Source: Alistipes provencensis
GTDB taxonomy: Bacteria; Bacteroidota; Bacteroidia; Bacteroidales; Rikenellaceae
Direction of reading: 5' to 3'
Length of the DNA: 64,000 nt
NCBI RefSeq assembly: GCF_900083545.1
Contig: NZ_LT559262.1
Coordinates: 620,001-684,000, forward strand
Below, one piece after another: positions 27,554 through 35,237 of the stretch. Each line of letters starts with the position of its first letter. Position 1 is the first letter of the stretch. A program made the position numbers and the translations under genes. Below the pieces are notes generated by a model. That model did not search any database and was not told the DNA's origin. It saw only the letters and a program-made list of their open reading frames with translations.

Positions 27554-29188
27554 ATGAAATATACCAAATATCTCGCAATCATTCTCGCTGCTGTGCTCTC
27601 CGCAGCCGGATGTACGGGGGAATTCGAGGATATCAACTCCGACCCCAACAACATCATCGTCGGCGACATCGAACCGGCCAACATGCTGGAGCCTCTCCTG
27701 ATGAACGGAGCCAACGCGCTTATATACAACACCTACTACTACTGCAATGAGATTTCGCAGGTGACCGTGGCCAGCGCCTCGAACGTCCGCGACGAACATC
27801 GCTATAATATCTCCAACAGCAACTACAGCACCATCTGGAACCTCGGATTCAATTGGGCCAAGAATGCCAAGCACATGCACGACCTGGCCGTGAACAACGG
27901 CGACGTCAACTACCAAGCGATCGGGCTGACACTGAAAGTCTATTACCTGCAACTCGTAACCGATGTTTTCGGCGGCATTCCCTATCAGGAGGCGCTTCAG
28001 GGCGACTCGGGGCTTCTCAAACCGCGCGTCGAGACCCAGAAGGAGGTTTATGAGGGGATGATCGCAGATCTCGAGCGCGCCAACTCGCTCTACAACACGT
28101 CGGTCGTACTGCCCAAAAAAGAGAAGGACGCAATGTTCCAAGGCGACATCCTGAAATGGAAAAAATTCACCAATTCGCTGTTGCTGCGCGTCCTGATGCG
28201 GGTGAGCGGACGGAGCGACGAATTTTCACCCACGATCGCCCAGCGCATCCGCACCATCGTCGCTGATCCGGCGACCTATCCCGTGCTCTCCTCGAACGAT
28301 GATAACGCACTGGTCAAGTATGCCGGCACGGATACCTACAACCGCAACGAGTTCAACACCAATTCCTACGGCACGGAGAATGGATTTTCGGGCGATCACC
28401 ATGTCGCGGAACAGATCATCAAAATGACGGTCGATGAGGAGACCAACACCGAATTTGATCCACGCCTGCGCATCTGGGCCAAACCGCGCGCCGCCAACGG
28501 CTATGCATGGAAAGGCGCCGTTTCGGGGTGTTCGATCGACTACGGCAACAGCAACAAGCAGTACGAAACCTTCATGCACTATGAAACGCTCGTGCGGGAC
28601 AACAATCCCAACTGCCTGATGGACTACGCCGAAATACTCTTCATCAAGGCCGAAGCGGCATTCCACGGCTGGATCGACGGATCGGCGAAGGAGTATTACG
28701 AACAGGCGCTCACGGCCTCGTGCCAGAAATGGGCCGCCTACGGGCAGTATGCCGCATTCCCCGACAAGGAGGGTAATACCGCCCCCGTCATCATCACCTC
28801 GGCCGACATCCAAGAATTCATGGACAACGAAAACGTCGCCTACGACGGTACGCTGCAACGCATCGCCGAGCAGAAATGGCTGTCGCTGTTCTGGGTCTGC
28901 GGATTCGAGATGTATAACGAAATGCGCCGCACGGGCTATCCGGAAGTGGTGATCGGCAAGGCCGCCCGGGAATACGGTTACACCAAGGGGCTGTTCATCG
29001 CCCGCTGGGGATACCCCACCATTGCCATGGCCAACAACAACGCGAATTACATGGCGGCATTGGCAGCCATGGGCGGCACGGAGAACAACAAGGTGCTCCC
29101 CGTATGGTGGAGTGGTCAGGCCGTGGCACGCGATGCCGGAACCCCGTGGGAACACTCTTTCCGCAAGTTGATTTACGGAGATAAATAA
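27554..29188 (+). CDS. SusD/RagB-family outer-membrane lipoprotein
   Basis: The 544-residue lipoprotein (lipobox around SAAGC, Cys20) forms the lid of the SusC transporter and captures ligand at the surface. The N-terminal EFEDINSDPNN pattern is typical of the SusD-like_2 group. TPR-like helical repeats are suggested at LGFNWAKNAKHMHDLAV, YEGMIADLERANSLY and MDYAEILFIKAEAAFHG, and the C-terminal NEMRRTGYPE motif is the usual one. It lies 12 nt after susC. Length is normal. Confidence 0.95.
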   Translation: MKYTKYLAIILAAVLSAAGCTGEFEDINSDPNNIIVGDIEPANMLEPLLMNGANALIYNTYYYCNEISQVTVASASNVRDEHRYNISNSNYSTIWNLGFNWAKNAKHMHDLAVNNGDVNYQAIGLTLKVYYLQLVTDVFGGIPYQEALQGDSGLLKPRVETQKEVYEGMIADLERANSLYNTSVVLPKKEKDAMFQGDILKWKKFTNSLLLRVLMRVSGRSDEFSPTIAQRIRTIVADPATYPVLSSNDDNALVKYAGTDTYNRNEFNTNSYGTENGFSGDHHVAEQIIKMTVDEETNTEFDPRLRIWAKPRAANGYAWKGAVSGCSIDYGNSNKQYETFMHYETLVRDNNPNCLMDYAEILFIKAEAAFHGWIDGSAKEYYEQALTASCQKWAAYGQYAAFPDKEGNTAPVIITSADIQEFMDNENVAYDGTLQRIAEQKWLSLFWVCGFEMYNEMRRTGYPEVVIGKAAREYGYTKGLFIARWGYPTIAMANNNANYMAALAAMGGTENNKVLPVWWSGQAVARDAGTPWEHSFRKLIYGDK

Positions 29189-29208
29189 CTGCAAAAACGA
29201 CTCAGCAC

Positions 29209-30942
29209 ATGAAACGTTACAACCTATTCCGACACATAATGCGTGCGGCAGCGGCAATGGCCCTGCTGATCCCCGCCGCCGCACTGAACTCCTGCAACGA
29301 CGACGATGAGGCGGTCGGCGGCTCTTACCTGCGGATCGAAAATCCCATGGTCGGCAGCAACACCAAGGAGGTCACCCGCGTTCCTTCCTACTCGGAGCTG
29401 GGATGCGAGATCGCCCCGATCCTCGCATCGAAGAAATTCTCCGACTCGCCCGACTCGCTGCAGGCGCACACCGTATCGCTCATCAGCTACGACATCCGCT
29501 CGAACCGCGACTGGACGGTAGTCGTCGAAGGCGACAATGCCGAATGGCTGCGCGTCAATCCTTCGACCGACGGCAGCGGCGACGGCCGCATCTTCCTCAC
29601 GGCCACGAACAACTATTCGACCCAAGCCCGCTCGACGACCCTCTATATCCGGTATGCCGACGGATCGTACAGCGATGCGTCGCTGGCCGTGACCCAAGCC
29701 GCGAACACCCCCTATTTCATCACGCGCGTAAACGGCACCGACGCCGGGCAGATCACCGTCAAGCAGGCCGCCGCCACCTATAAAATCAGCATCCTGTCGA
29801 ATATCGACTACTTCTATTCGACGGAAGGGGATTTCTTCCGGCTGACGGAAACCGGCAACGGGCTCTTCACGCTGGAGGTGGACGCCTATCCCGAAAATGC
29901 GCAGGAACTCGAACGCAGCGGCTCGATCGACTTTAAGGGCGCCGGCGAATACGCTTCGGTGACGGGCCGGATCGTCATCCTGCAAACCATTCGTCCGGAA
30001 ATCGCCGCCGAGGGGCTGACCAACAACACGATCAGCTTCAAGGCCGAGGACAAGGCCGCCGTCTCGTTCACCGTTTCGGCGAACTACGACTGGAGCATCG
30101 AAGTGCCGGAAAAGGACGACTGGTATACGGTAACCCCGCTCAAAGGCATGGCCAACGAGAGCGTCACCGTCCTCGTCACCCCGACGGAAAACACGGACGA
30201 CAAGGCCCGCAACGGTAAATTTACCATCACCACCGAGGAAAAGATGGGCGAAAAAGCCTCGCTCGCCGTCACCGTCAAACAGACGAGCGGCAGCGGCGGC
30301 AGTGGCATGACGGGACTCGACGCCCCGGTAAGCTGGCTCTTCTCGGCGGCCAACATGGCCAACTACACCGACGCGTTCGTGAAAAGTAACCTCCTGCCGG
30401 CCAACGAGGGCACGGGCTATATCTCCTACACGCACACCTATTCTGACCAGACCGGTATCGACGATCCCGACTGCGCCCGCTTCATCGGCTCTACGGGGCA
30501 ACCCTACATCACAGGGGCATGGCCGGGCGACTACTGGCTCTTCCAAGTTCCCGTCACCAAGTTCGAAGCCGGGACAAAAGTCCGTTTCAGCGGTCTCACC
30601 CGGACCTCGGCCACGGGACAGAACTACTGGCTGATGGAGTTCTGCGACGGAACCGGCGACAACGACTGGAAACCGGTCATTGCAACGCAGACCGCGACGG
30701 TGAACGGCGAGGAGATCACCTATACCCACTCCATCCCATCGAGCAACATCACCATCGACGTCACGGTGACCTACACCAAAGCCATCACCAAGGGTGATGT
30801 ACAGTTCCGCATGACCTGCGTGGCAAACTGGAAGACAGATGGCTCCGGAGCTCTAGGCAACCCCAATGGCGGCACGATCCGCTGGGCAAGCACCGAAGGC
30901 ACTAACTATACAGACAGTCCGAGGATCGAGGTCGTAGACTGA
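29209..30942 (+). CDS. Second BACON-domain surface lipoprotein
   Basis: The 577-residue protein has a lipobox at LNSC (Cys29) followed by NDDDE. Two or three BACON-like repeats follow: about 75-165 (SNRDWTVVVEGDNAEWLRVNP), 170-260 and 265-360 (WYTVTPLKGMANESVTV), then a Gly/Ser linker (about 363-368) and a C-terminal module (about 375-577) resembling the corresponding part of the upstream 866-residue protein. It closes the operon, 20 nt after susD, in the place where SusE/SusF-like proteins usually lie. A strong terminator follows. Confidence 0.83.
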   Translation: MKRYNLFRHIMRAAAAMALLIPAAALNSCNDDDEAVGGSYLRIENPMVGSNTKEVTRVPSYSELGCEIAPILASKKFSDSPDSLQAHTVSLISYDIRSNRDWTVVVEGDNAEWLRVNPSTDGSGDGRIFLTATNNYSTQARSTTLYIRYADGSYSDASLAVTQAANTPYFITRVNGTDAGQITVKQAAATYKISILSNIDYFYSTEGDFFRLTETGNGLFTLEVDAYPENAQELERSGSIDFKGAGEYASVTGRIVILQTIRPEIAAEGLTNNTISFKAEDKAAVSFTVSANYDWSIEVPEKDDWYTVTPLKGMANESVTVLVTPTENTDDKARNGKFTITTEEKMGEKASLAVTVKQTSGSGGSGMTGLDAPVSWLFSAANMANYTDAFVKSNLLPANEGTGYISYTHTYSDQTGIDDPDCARFIGSTGQPYITGAWPGDYWLFQVPVTKFEAGTKVRFSGLTRTSATGQNYWLMEFCDGTGDNDWKPVIATQTATVNGEEITYTHSIPSSNITIDVTVTYTKAITKGDVQFRMTCVANWKTDGSGALGNPNGGTIRWASTEGTNYTDSPRIEVVD

Positions 30943-30960
30943 CCCCGAACCCGGAATGCA

Positions 30961-30995
30961 AAAACCCCGGACTTTTTCGCAAAGTCCGGGGTTTT
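30961..30995. terminator. Bidirectional terminator
   Basis: AAAACCCCGGACTTT pairs perfectly with AAAGTCCGGGGTTTT over a 5-nt loop. It separates the SusCD locus from convergent ribH. Confidence 0.92.
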
Positions 30996-31036
30996 ATTCG
31001 AAGGATACGCGGCAGGTGCGCCGCAGTCATCGGAAA

Positions 31037-31567
31037 TCAGTTGATATTGCGGCGGTCGGGTTCATGGTCGGGCGAAGCCGCCTCCATGTCGATCTGCAAC
31101 TTGACCATGTTGATGGCCGTGGCAGCCGCTTCGTCACCCTTGTTGCCGTGGCGGCCGCCGCAGCGGTCGAGGGCCTGCTGCATGTCGTTGACCGTCAGCA
31201 CGCCGAAGGCAATGGGCATGTTCCACTGGATCTGCAACTGCGTGATGCCCTGCGTCACGCCCTGACAGATGAAGTCGAAATGGCGCGTGTCGCCCTGAAT
31301 AACGCATCCGAGGGCGATAACGGCGTCGACATCGGTGTATTCCGCGAAGAACTGGACGCCGAGCGAGAGCTCGAACGTGCCGGGAACATACTTGATCTGG
31401 ATGTTCATGTCGGGGCATCCCGCGGCACGCAGCGTACGCACGGCCCCCTCCAGCAACGCTTCGGTGACCTCGCGGTTCCACTCGGCCACGACGATACCGA
31501 ACCGCATGTCCGCGGCCGAAGGCAGGGGTGAGTCGAATTTGGAAAGATTGTGATTCTTGGTCGCCAT
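31037..31567 (-). CDS. ribH: 6,7-dimethyl-8-ribityllumazine synthase
   Basis: RibH condenses 5-amino-6-ribitylamino-uracil with dihydroxybutanone phosphate, the penultimate step to riboflavin; it usually forms icosahedral 60-mers. The 176-residue protein has the substrate loop FGIVVAEWNREVTEALLEGA, YVPGTFELSLGVQFF, ALGCVIQGDTRHFDFIC with the catalytic His, and FGVLTVNDMQQALDR. The C-terminus runs about 15-20 residues past the core. It lies 13 nt after a TPR-protein gene on the same strand, an arrangement often seen in Bacteroidetes opposite recF. Confidence 0.95.
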   Translation of the reverse strand: MATKNHNLSKFDSPLPSAADMRFGIVVAEWNREVTEALLEGAVRTLRAAGCPDMNIQIKYVPGTFELSLGVQFFAEYTDVDAVIALGCVIQGDTRHFDFICQGVTQGITQLQIQWNMPIAFGVLTVNDMQQALDRCGGRHGNKGDEAAATAINMVKLQIDMEAASPDHEPDRRNIN

Positions 31568-31580
31568 CGTCTTCCTCCGC

Positions 31581-32264
31581 TTATTTTACGCTGCCGAGCA
31601 GTTTTTCAGCCTCCCGGGCCTCCATCGAGGCGGGGTACGAGGTCAGGATCCGCTCGTAGAAAGCCGCGGCCTTCTGTGCATTGCCCATGGCCTGCTCGGC
31701 AAGGCCCGCCTTGCGCAGGTACATCGGGGCCGTCAGGTTGTTGTCGGCGGCCTTCACGGCCTTCTCGTAGAACTTCACAGCCTTGGCATAGTCCTGCTGA
31801 TCGACGGCGATGTCGCCCTGCAAACCGTAGTTCTGCGCGTTGATAAGCGCTCCGGGGATGCCTTTCAGGTGGGAGAACTTGGCGAGGTATTTCGCGGCGT
31901 TCTCCAGATCGCCCGTGCGCAGGTAGCAGATACCCGCATAGTGCTTGGCCAGATTGCCCGAGGGCGTGGAACCGTATTTGTCGACCACGTCGAGGAAACC
32001 CGCACCGTTGGCGTCGCCCAGCAGCGCCAGCTCGAAATCGGGGTTCTCACCTTCGAAACGTACCTGTGCTTCGGAGATCATCTCGGCGGCCTTATCGATG
32101 CGCGGCTGAACGATCAGCGCGCGGTAGCCGAAAACGAGGGCGGCGAGAACGAGCAGGCCGAGGAAGATATACCCCATCATCCGGCCGTTCTTCTCGAAAA
32201 AGAGCTCCGTTCTGTTCATTGCTTCGCCGAGGGTTTCCTGTTCGGCGACGTTCTGCTTTGCCAT
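31581..32264 (-). CDS. Membrane-anchored TPR protein, YfgM-like
   Basis: The 227-residue protein has a cytoplasmic start, one membrane helix (about 30-50; MMGYIFLGLLVLAALVFGY) and a periplasmic helical domain with three to four TPR repeats (LAKHYAGICYLRTGDLENAAKYL; LQGDIAVDQQDYAKAVKFYEKAV; MYLRKAGLAEQAMGNAQKAAAFYERIL). This topology is that of YfgM-type proteins associated with secretion and periplasmic chaperones; that role is inferred from fold only. It is co-transcribed with ribH and divergent from recF. Confidence 0.78.
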   Translation of the reverse strand: MAKQNVAEQETLGEAMNRTELFFEKNGRMMGYIFLGLLVLAALVFGYRALIVQPRIDKAAEMISEAQVRFEGENPDFELALLGDANGAGFLDVVDKYGSTPSGNLAKHYAGICYLRTGDLENAAKYLAKFSHLKGIPGALINAQNYGLQGDIAVDQQDYAKAVKFYEKAVKAADNNLTAPMYLRKAGLAEQAMGNAQKAAAFYERILTSYPASMEAREAEKLLGSVK

Positions 32265-32306
32265 ATTACTTATTGAGTTTTAGTTTATAATTCGCATAGT
32301 AGATGG

Positions 32307-32364
32307 CAAAGATACAAAACTATTCACAATGTGCAATGTCGTGTCGGGATTTTTTGTACTTTTG
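32307..32364. promoter_or_regulatory. Divergent promoters of the TPR-ribH and recF-dciA operons
   Basis: On the minus strand TATCTTTG (32314-32307) has a TTG 19 nt upstream (32336-32334). On the plus strand TACTTTTG (32357-32364) ends 4 nt before the recF ATG, so recF mRNA should be leaderless. Confidence 0.6.
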
Positions 32365-32368
32365 TCCT

Positions 32369-33493
32369 ATGCATCTGAAGAAAATAGCGCTGCTGAATTT
32401 CAAAAACATGACCCAAGAGGAGCTCGCGCTCTGCCCTGGCATCAACTGTCTGGTGGGAGACAACGGCGCGGGCAAGACCAACGTCGTGGATGCGGTCTAC
32501 TACCTGTCGATGTGCAAGTCGTCGCTGCAAATGACCGACACGCAGAGCATCCGCCACGGGGCCGATTTCTTCCTCGTGGAGGGGCAGTACGCCACCGACG
32601 CGGGCAAGAGCGAGGGCGTGGTGTGCTCATTTTCGCGCAAGGGCGGCAAGGTCCTCAAGCGCAACGGCAAGGAGTACGACCGGCTGTCGGATCATGTGGG
32701 GCTGATCCCCGCGGTGATCGTCTCGCCGGCGGACAGCGCGCTGATCTCGGACGCCGCAGACGAGCGGCGCCGCTACCTCAACGCCTTCATTTCGCAGTTG
32801 GACCGCGCCTACCTCAACTCGGTGATGCGCTACAACACCGTGCTGGCCGAACGCAACCGCCTGTTGAAAACCCACCCCGACGAAACGATGCTCCAGATTT
32901 ACGACATGCAGTTGTGCGAGCACGGCAAGGCCATCCACGCCCGCCGGCAGGAGTTCGCCGAGCGGTTGCAGCCCGTGGCGGCGGAGTATTACCGCATCCT
33001 TTCGGGCGACCGCGAGCAGGTCGAACTCCACTACAAGTCGGAACTGAACGAACGGCCTTTCGAGGAGGTGCTGCTGGCCGCCCGGCAGAAAGACCTCGTC
33101 AACGAATTTACCACCGCAGGTATTCACCGCGACGATCTGGTGCTCCGGATCGGCGGTTACCCCCTGCGCAAATACGGTTCGCAGGGACAGCAGAAATCGT
33201 TCCTTATCGCCCTCAAACTGGCGCAGTACACCATCGTCGCCGAAGCGAAGGGCGAACGCCCCATCCTGCTGCTGGACGACCTGTTCGACAAGCTGGACGC
33301 CGGGCGCGTCGAACAACTGATCCGGCTGGTTTCGGACGACGCCTTCGGACAGATACTGATTACCGACTGCAACCCCACGCGCCTGAAAACGATCCTCGAC
33401 AAGGCGGGCGGCGACTACACCCTCTTCTCGGTGGCCGACGGCACCGTGACGCAGGAGCGGACGGCCGCGGAACCCAACGACCCGGAATCATGA
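32369..33493 (+). CDS. recF: DNA repair and replication protein RecF
   Basis: RecF is an SMC-like ATPase that helps load RecA at gaps with RecO and RecR. The 374-residue protein has Walker A GDNGAGKT (30-37), the signature stretch RKYGSQGQQKSFLIALKLAQ (about 270-290) and Walker B ILLLDDLFDKLDAGR (about 303). The ATG at 32369 is chosen because the -7 box lies directly upstream and the family start is LKKIALLNFKNM. Its stop overlaps the dciA start in an ATGA. Confidence 0.95.
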   Translation: MHLKKIALLNFKNMTQEELALCPGINCLVGDNGAGKTNVVDAVYYLSMCKSSLQMTDTQSIRHGADFFLVEGQYATDAGKSEGVVCSFSRKGGKVLKRNGKEYDRLSDHVGLIPAVIVSPADSALISDAADERRRYLNAFISQLDRAYLNSVMRYNTVLAERNRLLKTHPDETMLQIYDMQLCEHGKAIHARRQEFAERLQPVAAEYYRILSGDREQVELHYKSELNERPFEEVLLAARQKDLVNEFTTAGIHRDDLVLRIGGYPLRKYGSQGQQKSFLIALKLAQYTIVAEAKGERPILLLDDLFDKLDAGRVEQLIRLVSDDAFGQILITDCNPTRLKTILDKAGGDYTLFSVADGTVTQERTAAEPNDPES

Positions 33494-33780
33494 GACGGAC
33501 CAAAACGATGCTGATGGGCGACCTGCTGGAAGAGTTTTTCAAACGCCCCTATATCGCCGCCAAGGTCGCCGAGGGCAAACTGCCCGACACATGGCGCGCG
33601 GTCGTCGGCGACCGCGCCGCGGAGGTCACCACCGAGCTGCGGCTCGAAAAGCACATCCTCTATGTGCGCATCCAGTCGAGCGTGCTGCGCTCGGAACTCT
33701 TCTACCAGCGCGAGGCGCTCCGGGAGGAGATCAACCGCCGCTCGGGGGTCCGGCTGGTCAATGCCGTAATCATCCGCTAA
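33490..33780 (+). CDS. DUF721/DciA-family protein
   Basis: The 96-residue protein belongs to the DUF721 (DciA) family. DciA is the ancestral loader of the replicative helicase DnaB in many bacteria without DnaC or DnaI. The domain shows W-x-x-V-V-G (TWRAVVGDRAAEVT), LYVRIQSSVLRSELFYQREAL and a C-terminal VRLVNAVII strand. The ATG overlaps the recF stop (ATGA), indicating coupling. This recF-DUF721 pair is common in Bacteroidetes. Confidence 0.85.
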   Translation: MRRTKTMLMGDLLEEFFKRPYIAAKVAEGKLPDTWRAVVGDRAAEVTTELRLEKHILYVRIQSSVLRSELFYQREALREEINRRSGVRLVNAVIIR

Positions 33781-33797
33781 AACCCTACTGAAAATAA

Positions 33798-33828
33798 AAG
33801 ATGCCCCTCTCGGAGGGGCATCTTCATT
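33798..33828. terminator. Bidirectional terminator after dciA
   Basis: AAGATGCCCCTC pairs with GAGGGGCATCTT over a 3-nt loop, between convergent dciA and the OmpA-family gene. Confidence 0.88.
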
Positions 33829-33845
33829 TATGGACCGTTCCGGAG

Positions 33846-35056
33846 CTATTTGATGATCACGGCGCGGTTGGCCTTCTGGTTGTTCTTGTAGATATCCTGC
33901 TCGTTGCCCTTGCCTTCGTAGGTCAACTGCTTGGGGTTCACGCCGCACTTCACGAGGAAGTCGTAGACGTTCTTGGCCCGGTTGTCGGCGACGCGGCGGT
34001 TGCCGGCGGAGGTGCCCGTCTGCTGGTCGGCATGGCCCACGATGGTGTAAACGCGGTCCTTCGGGCCGTCCTTGATGACGTCGGCCATCAGCTCGAGACG
34101 GGTCTTGTCCTTGCTCGTGAGCTTCGACATGCTGTAGTCGTAGAAGACGATCGAATAGGGGCTCAGCGTGTTGGCGTTCCGGGCTGCGGCTGCGGCATCG
34201 GCGGCAGCCTTGGCAGCGGCGGCGTCCGCAGCGGCCTTGGGGCCTTGGCGGCGGCAGCGGCAGCCTCGGCATCCTCAAGCTGCTGCGCGAGCTGGGCATT
34301 CTGCGCCTCGAGGGCGGCCGATGCGGCCATGCTTGCAGCCACGGCATCTTGGAAAGCCTGAATATCGGCGGCCGTATAGCCCGGCACGCCGCGCTGCCAG
34401 CCGCGCTGGTTGAAGCGGTAGGTCAGGCCGGCCGTAGCCGAAAGTCCGACGAGATACTGCCCGTTCATCTGCGCGGGGCAGAGTTCCGATTTGCTGAGCA
34501 GGCCTTTGAGCTCGATGTTGAAATCGAACGCCGGCGAGAGGCGGAACTTGCTGAGCAGGCCATACGAAAAGGCCAATTCCTGATTGGTACTGGCGCCGTA
34601 ATCGCGCTGGCTCTTGTCCGTAAAGTTCGAGGCCATGTAGCCGAATCCGACGAACGGCACGGCATACCATGCACGGTCCTCCCGGTAGCCGCCGATCCAG
34701 TTCGAGACATTGAGCATCAGGTCCGTGTGGACGAACATGTACGGCCACTCCATCTTACCCATTTCGACGTCGTAGTTGTTGAACCAGCCGCCCTGCAACT
34801 GTGCCCGGAGACCGACGACGGGATGCACCCACTTCGTGAGTGAGAAGTTGCCCTCGAAACCGATGCGGTCGCCCAAGGATTTGAGGTTGCTGCCGTTGCT
34901 GAAAGCCGTACCGGCTCCCGCGCCGACCGAGATTTCCCAGTTGTCCCAGAATCCGTTGGAAACGAACCCCGAGAAACTCGGCTTCTTAGGTGTGTCTTGC
35001 GCCCACGCGGCCGAGGCAAAGGCCGCGATCAGGAAAGTTAGAAAAATTCTCTTCAT
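33846..35056 (-). pseudogene. OmpA-family outer-membrane protein, frameshifted
   Basis: The first frame (35056 to 34163) gives a signal peptide (ends AWA), an 8-strand-barrel-like domain (about 20-235) and the start of an Ala-rich linker; after AAAAAAKA it shifts into a Pro-rich tail and stops. The correct continuation lies in another frame and encodes an Ala/Lys-rich linker, NANTLSPYSIVFYDYSMSKLT and a full OmpA-like peptidoglycan-binding domain (IVGHADQQTGTSAGNRRVADNRAKNVYDFL) ending at 33846. One inserted base (or two lost) near 34240 would rejoin them into about 403 residues. The site lies in a near-duplicate GGCCTTGG tract. A real truncation would give a barrel unable to bind peptidoglycan; a sequencing or assembly error is equally possible. 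Confidence 0.8.
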
Positions 35057-35172
35057 AGTGTACTCTTATTTAAGGTAATACATTTCGAGTTTCGGACGTA
35101 AATGTACATCATTTATCGCAAAAACCGTTCACTTTCAGCAAAAAAGTACACACAAAGAGCGTTTTCAGACCC

Positions 35173-35206
35173 AAAAGACCGGAAAAGCAATCTTTTCCGG
35201 CCTTTT
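35173..35206 (-). terminator. Terminator after nrdJ
   Basis: AAAAGACCGGAAAAG pairs with CTTTTCCGGCCTTTT (one mismatch) over CAAT. On the minus strand it follows the nrdJ stop by about 30 nt and ends in a T run. Confidence 0.8.
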
Positions 35207-35237
35207 AAGAATATCGAATCAGACGTTTAACGCTACA

